Source: Pseudoneurospora amorphoporcata (taxonomy: Eukaryota > Ascomycota > Sordariomycetes > Sordariales > Sordariaceae). From it: a stretch of 64,000 bases of DNA. Positions 59,439 through 64,000 of the stretch are shown here, in pieces. The notes beneath the pieces are model-generated. The model was not told the DNA's origin, did not search any database, and worked only from the letters and a program-made list of their open reading frames with translations. The position numbers and the translations under genes are program-made. Position 1 is the stretch's first letter, and every line of letters begins with the position of its first letter. The DNA lies in assembly GCA_033297205.1 (NCBI GenBank), contig MU859096.1, positions 166,945-230,944 on the forward strand, read 5' to 3'.

Positions 59439-60950
59439 TGCTGCAGCCTCTGTCTATACAAGACAGTTGATGGATCGGAGGCTTGCCGCAAGATCATTCC
59501 GTCGAGGATACCGAGGGACTGCAGGTTTGATGTAATTGGGGGAATGGAAATCTTTTGTCCAAATTTTTTCCACGATCATCCATAATAAAAATTCCCGGCC
59601 CCCACTGGAGCCGCGTCCTTATCTTATCGGGCAGATGGCCCGGGTGGACTTATTCGTTATCTGCAGTGGATGCCCTGACGACGGGACGTGAATGCTGAGT
59701 GGTGACCGCCCCGCCCGCCCATGCCGGCGCGGCGCCAGCCCAGTGGCACGGTGACATGGGAGCGCACTTTGTTCGGCACCACCCATGGATCTCCGTTCTC
59801 CAGCCTCACAAGCGCCCGTCGCCGGGCTGGCATCATCTTGTTGGACGGCTGTCCTCAGCTAGAGAACATGTGGATGTTATGCTTTGCATGGTGTTTTTTT
59901 CTTATGTTATAGCGCCGATGGGCGGAAGAAGGTGTTCCTGAGTGGTGTCATTCTCCTGATGAAGGCCCCGTTTGGTGAGATTGCGGGTGCCGTGTGAGGT
60001 TCTTGCCCGCCCCCGTGTATAGAAGCTTCCATTCTACACTTGAGACCTCTGCAGACAACCCGTCCAATGTCGGTGAGGTCGTGATGGTCTTCTCCATCGC
60101 CAAAGAAGCAAATATCTATTCTAGTGACCATCGATCATGTCCAATCGAGGTTAAGGACAAAATGGATGGACCCAGCATGGTGCGTCTCCCGTTTCTCTGT
60201 CTTTAGTGTAGTTGCAACTTGCAAGTGATGATTCGTTCGGTGTCGTCCACCCCTAGCACGCCCAGAAGCCCCAGTTGAGTCCAGGCACTTGATGAACCAG
60301 GGCGTCACAGTGACTGCAACGCAAGGTACGCGTACTTAGGGCGCCTTGCCGCCCTGCCGTCCTTTCTGACCGCCCACACCTGACGCTTTGAGTCCATCCC
60401 CAGAACAACTCCGACACGAGAAACATCCAGTTCCTTCATCCCACCAACGGAGTACCCGACCAACCACCCGCCCCCTTCGCCTGATCGTCTATCGACTCCG
60501 TACCACTTCACAACCTCGACGCCGGCCTGCTATCAACCACCAACTAGGTCTCGTAGCTTTGCCATCTTTTGCAAACCCCACCACAAGGAAGAAACGAAGC
60601 CAGAGGTAAGGCATCCCGCACCACCGTTTTCGGGTATCAGTGTCGCTCTGTCACCGAAACCACATCGGCTTGTTTGCGCCTATCCTACCGCATGTTGTGA
60701 GACCCCTAGTTGGGCATGGGCGGGTAAACAACAGGGATCACATGGTGTCACCCCCTTTCCGTCTCCTCATATATACCAACCCAGTCAACAATCACCTCTC
60801 TACCGGACTGTAGCTTGAGCCTCAATCAAGCCATCTTGTGGTTAACCCTTGACGTTGCAGATTATCTCGGCTCCCTTCGAATAAGAAACCCCGCCGCATC
60901 TACAAACCTCCAAACGGTTATTTCCGCACTACCCCTACATCATCGCAACC
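59439..60950. other. Divergent upstream region of MRD1 (-) and dynein light chain (+)
   Basis: No coding sequence recognised. TATATA at about 60769-60774 lies 180 bases before the dynein light chain start. A possible leader intron runs from GTAAGG (60606) to CAG (60860). Confidence 0.4.
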
Positions 60951-61844
60951 ATGGGCGGCGACGAGCTCAAGGAGAGCCTTTCCCCTGCTCCCAGGGAGAA
61001 GTTGGAAGGTGAGCTACACATATACGGGTCCTTTCAACGGGGCTGTGCTCTCTACACCTGAAACTCGAAGGATATGAGCTGACGGTATGTTTGTGCTGGA
61101 TAGCCCAGATCAAGAGCGCCGATATGGTAAATCGTAACCTTCACGAACGATCACACACGACAAACCCTGCCCGACATGATGCTGACGTAGGCGCACTTAT
61201 GATGTAGACCGAGGACATGCAGCAAGAGGCTGTTGAAGTTGGTATGTGCTCGGGACAACTACACTCGAGCAAGTTCAGGAACAGCCAGAGCTGACGAGAC
61301 ACCTTCTAGCCCAGGAGGCCATGGCCAAGTTCACCGTCGAGAAGGATATCGCACAACACATCAAGAAGACGGTACGACCAATTCAAGCTTGGCGCCACTA
61401 CAATCGATGGGCCAGGGCTCCGCTTAATCCTTGTGATGGGATCGCATGGCTGACAAAGGGTGTATAACAGTTCGATGAGCGCAAGGGCCCAACATGGCAT
61501 TGCATCGTAGGCCGTAACTTCGGCAGCTTCGTCACTCACGGTATGCAAGGCCCTTCCCTTGTCCACAGTCCAAGTCCCTCTCTTCATCCTCCCTCTCAGC
61601 CCCTCCTTCCCCGGTTTGAGATGCCTGAGGGTCGCATTTGCGCCTGGAGTCGCAAAGTACAAACACGCAACCACAATAATTGTCGTCCGAACTCGGCAGC
61701 TGGGCCAGAGGGGTTACAGCAAACTGCTGCATCTTTTCAGACGTGATTCGCTGACTTATACTCTTCACTCTTACTACAGAGACCAAGCACTTTATCTACT
61801 TCTACCTCGGCCACTGCGCCATTCTTCTCTTCAAGACCCAGTAG
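60951..61844 (+). CDS. dyn2: Dynein light chain LC8
   Basis: Small dimeric hub bound to the dynein intermediate chain and many other partners. Six exons, 60951-61008, 61104-61126, 61208-61241, 61310-61371, 61471-61540 and 61780-61844, give 103 residues; all five introns have GT..AG borders and restore one frame. The core follows animal LC8 closely: QIKSADMTEDMQQEAVEVAQ, VEKDIAQHIKKTFDERKGPT, WHCIVGRNFGSFVTHETKHF and IYFYLGHCAILLFKTQ. Compared with the 89-residue animal protein there is an extra N-terminal stretch MGGDELKESLSPAPREKLE. Exon 2 is only 23 bases. Confidence 0.95.
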
Positions 61845-63867
61845 GGGCGCGACCTCTTCCGCCGTTTTGTCTCCAGGTTGTAAAAGAAGAAAGAAGACAG
61901 AAAGGAAGCAGCAGCATCATCATCAGCATCGTTCGATCGTTGCCGCACCGGGCGGCCTGATTTTGGGTTCATGATCTTCGCCCATCCTTTTATGTTTTTG
62001 CTGCAATTTTCTTGGCTTTTCCTTCAGAGCGAACGGGAATAAAACGGCGGGCGTCCCTTTAACCTAGACGGCCACAGGACTAAAGGGGCGTTGACAGTCA
62101 TGTCCAGAGGGGGGATTCAATAACGAAGTGGGCCATAACATTACCTACATACCACACACAACATTACTATACCATACTCTACTACCTTATCATATCAATA
62201 ACGTTAAACAAATAATCGAAATACCTTTTAGCATCAATATGTACCGCAAACAAAGGGAATTGGGTTAGAGTTAACAAAGGGACTTTAAGAGGGTTCGTTT
62301 GCGCCTGAGAATACAGAATTGGTTGACTGATTATAGTATACTGAAACTGCAGCCGTTTGAACCATGTTGTGAAAGAGAGGCAAGTTAAGGCAATATGAGA
62401 GCATCATGTTCCGTTGAAGCGTCTGGCTTCCTGACAGGAACATTGACCGTGTGGCATCAACATAAGATGAACACCCCTCTCTCAACTGCCATGACCTGCC
62501 TTTTTTTGCCTCGAGTCAACAAGGGGACGGAATTTAAAAGTGACCGTTTGCGCCTAATCCCTAGGGGATGGAGATTGACCGAGACAAAACAATGTAGGTA
62601 GAACTATGTTGAAGCTTTTGACTTCCTAAAAGGAACACGGATTGAGGCCGTTAAGCTTTAAGCGTCATTTTCTCTTTTGGCGGTATACTATCAATGATCG
62701 GCTCTGGTATAACAAGCGTCTGTAGTGCCTGCCTGATGCGGAGTTGGCAGGATGGAAGAATGGATAATCCCAGTTCGACTTTCAGAAAGTGCCCAACTGT
62801 TGTTCCTAAGCCTGCTACGAGTATCGAAGACATTATTCCTTTCTGGCGTTGCGTGATGGTTGATTAGTAGTTTTAACAGCATGATTCCACATGAAAATAT
62901 GTGCTTGTCGTATTTTCACGGGATAAAGATAGACCATGCATGTTCGGAGATGGGGGATGTTAGGCATATATATACACGTAAACACTATGGTACGTGGAGT
63001 TTTTCAGATTTGTTTCCTTTGATTTTCCTATTCTGTGACAACCTTTCCAAGTTCTGCCGCTCACTATCAACTTCCAATGGACGCTGATTGCCAACAAACC
63101 CTTGTGGCTGATCAATGTGTTCTTCCTATGACGCACAACTGCGATAACGCAGTGCCTATCTGTCTGTCTCATCTGGGTTGGTGCCTTCCATACCTAGCAA
63201 AGATCACCATCAATCATCGCCCGCACTTCCAAACCACCATCGTGCCTTACCAGCATGATGAAACCGGATATGATCTGACCTGATGCGCTCGCAGTGAATT
63301 AAATGACTGATTGTTAGTCTCCCCCATCTCAAACCTCATGTCAAATCCCACCTCTTTCACTTCCCCATCATTTCATGCTCGTCTTGTGTAATGAACCATC
63401 GCAAAAAGAAACCCTGAACTCCAGAACTCAAAAGCCACGAAATCCAGGATTTGGGAATGTGATACAATTCATTCCTCTTCCGATTTGGTATCCAGGTCTA
63501 CATCTACCAGGAACAGTACACGCAAGTGTCGCCTAGTAGACATGATAGACCAAAAAGAGCAGCTCAAGGGGGAATCAATAAAAAGAGAGCAAAACAAAAG
63601 ACGCCGAGTTGAAATCAAAAGCCAAACCTTAGCAAAGCAAACCCGCCTAAGCCCAACCATGGGGTATTTTTTGATCGCGTGCGCCATGCCTTTGATGCTT
63701 CGTAAACAACTGGAGAGAGAAGACGACCTCTGGATCTTGCTTCTTCCGATTTTCCGGCAACTACCAGAAAGACCGTAGGCCCTGAATCAGAGACAAGATA
63801 GAGAAAAAAAGAAAAAGAGATTGAAAAGCAAAAAAAAAAAAAAGAGAAAGAACAAAGAAAGAACAAA

Positions 63868-63917
<50 letters not shown>

Positions 63918-64000
63918 CAAAAATATTTATGCTTTTGTGTTGGTTTTACATAAGGGATTGACACCGCGGCGCATTGGTGTGTCCCGCTGGAAGCGCAGCG
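61845..64000. other. Downstream region, no gene seen
   Basis: About 2.1 kb after the dynein light chain gene. None of the short frames has a recognisable domain. Two nearly alike phrases occur near 62390-62440 and 62605-62640 (GTTGAAGC.TCTGGCTTCCTGACAGGAAC against GTTGAAGC.TTTGACTTCCTAAAAGGAAC), suggesting a small diverged duplication. Confidence 0.45.
63803..63915 (+). repeat. Purine tract ending in A45
   Basis: An almost pure A/G tract contains 13 A (63831-63843) and then 45 consecutive A (63871-63915). It may be a simple repeat, a collapsed or mis-sized homopolymer, or the tail of a retroposed sequence. Confidence 0.7.

Noticed and set aside
1..64000. Secondary-metabolite cluster around CYP51
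   Set aside because: No PKS, NRPS, terpene synthase or tailoring enzyme nearby; CYP51 is a primary sterol enzyme.

Overview
The window is nuclear DNA of a filamentous ascomycete, most likely a Sordariomycete of the Neurospora/Sordaria/Podospora kind. Evidence: most genes carry one to five short GT-AG introns with CAG or TAG acceptors and TACTGAC-like branch sites; coding regions favour C or G at third positions; and the gene set is fungal (CYP51 of the B type, Sfp1- and AbaA-type regulators, Mrd1, Pex13, Rcf2). The species assignment is an inference. It is a draft assembly: 10 Ns sit at 45783-45792 between what look like two overlapping contig ends.

Layout. 1.0-2.8 kb: CYP51/erg11 (+). 3.7-6.7 kb: a membrane-anchored, divergent Hsp70-family gene (+) broken by about eight single-base frame changes. 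7.4-8.3 kb: mitochondrial HIG1 protein Rcf2 (-). 8.3-16.7 kb: about 8 kb without a recognisable gene, holding two good inverted repeats and a GT microsatellite; its right end is probably the long leader of the next gene. 16.7-19.1 kb: Sfp1-like C2H2 regulator (+) whose frame stays open for 81 codons beyond the stop. 20.5-22.3 kb: six-bladed kelch protein (-). 23.5-23.85 kb: a 341-bp MITE with TA target duplications. 24.1-26.5 kb: tRNA dihydrouridine synthase Dus3 (+). 28.4-30.0 kb: peroxin Pex13 (-). 31.7-34.1 kb: kelch-BTB protein (-). 35.3-37.2 kb: Cdc20 (+). 38.7-40.5 kb: TFIIA large subunit (+). 42.4-44.0 kb: pseudogene of an NCS1 purine-cytosine permease (+). 44.5-45.7 kb: cyclophilin H (+). 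46.9-48.5 kb: secreted protein with LPMO-like mature N-terminal histidine (-). 52.1-56.0 kb: AbaA/Tec1-type TEA-domain regulator (-). 56.6-59.4 kb: Mrd1, with several RRMs (-). 60.9-61.8 kb: dynein light chain LC8 in six exons (+). 61.8-64 kb: no gene seen; A-rich tracts including 45 consecutive A near the end.

The genes are mostly unrelated housekeeping functions (sterol synthesis, peroxisome import, rRNA processing, tRNA modification, cell cycle, basal transcription, spliceosome-linked isomerase, dynein) plus two developmental or growth regulators. I see no biosynthetic cluster, CRISPR, rRNA or convincing tRNA. I found no clear multi-gene novel system; the most interesting items are the MITE, the LPMO-like protein, the in-frame extension of the Sfp1-like gene, three AAG splice acceptors in cyclophilin H, and the two broken genes.
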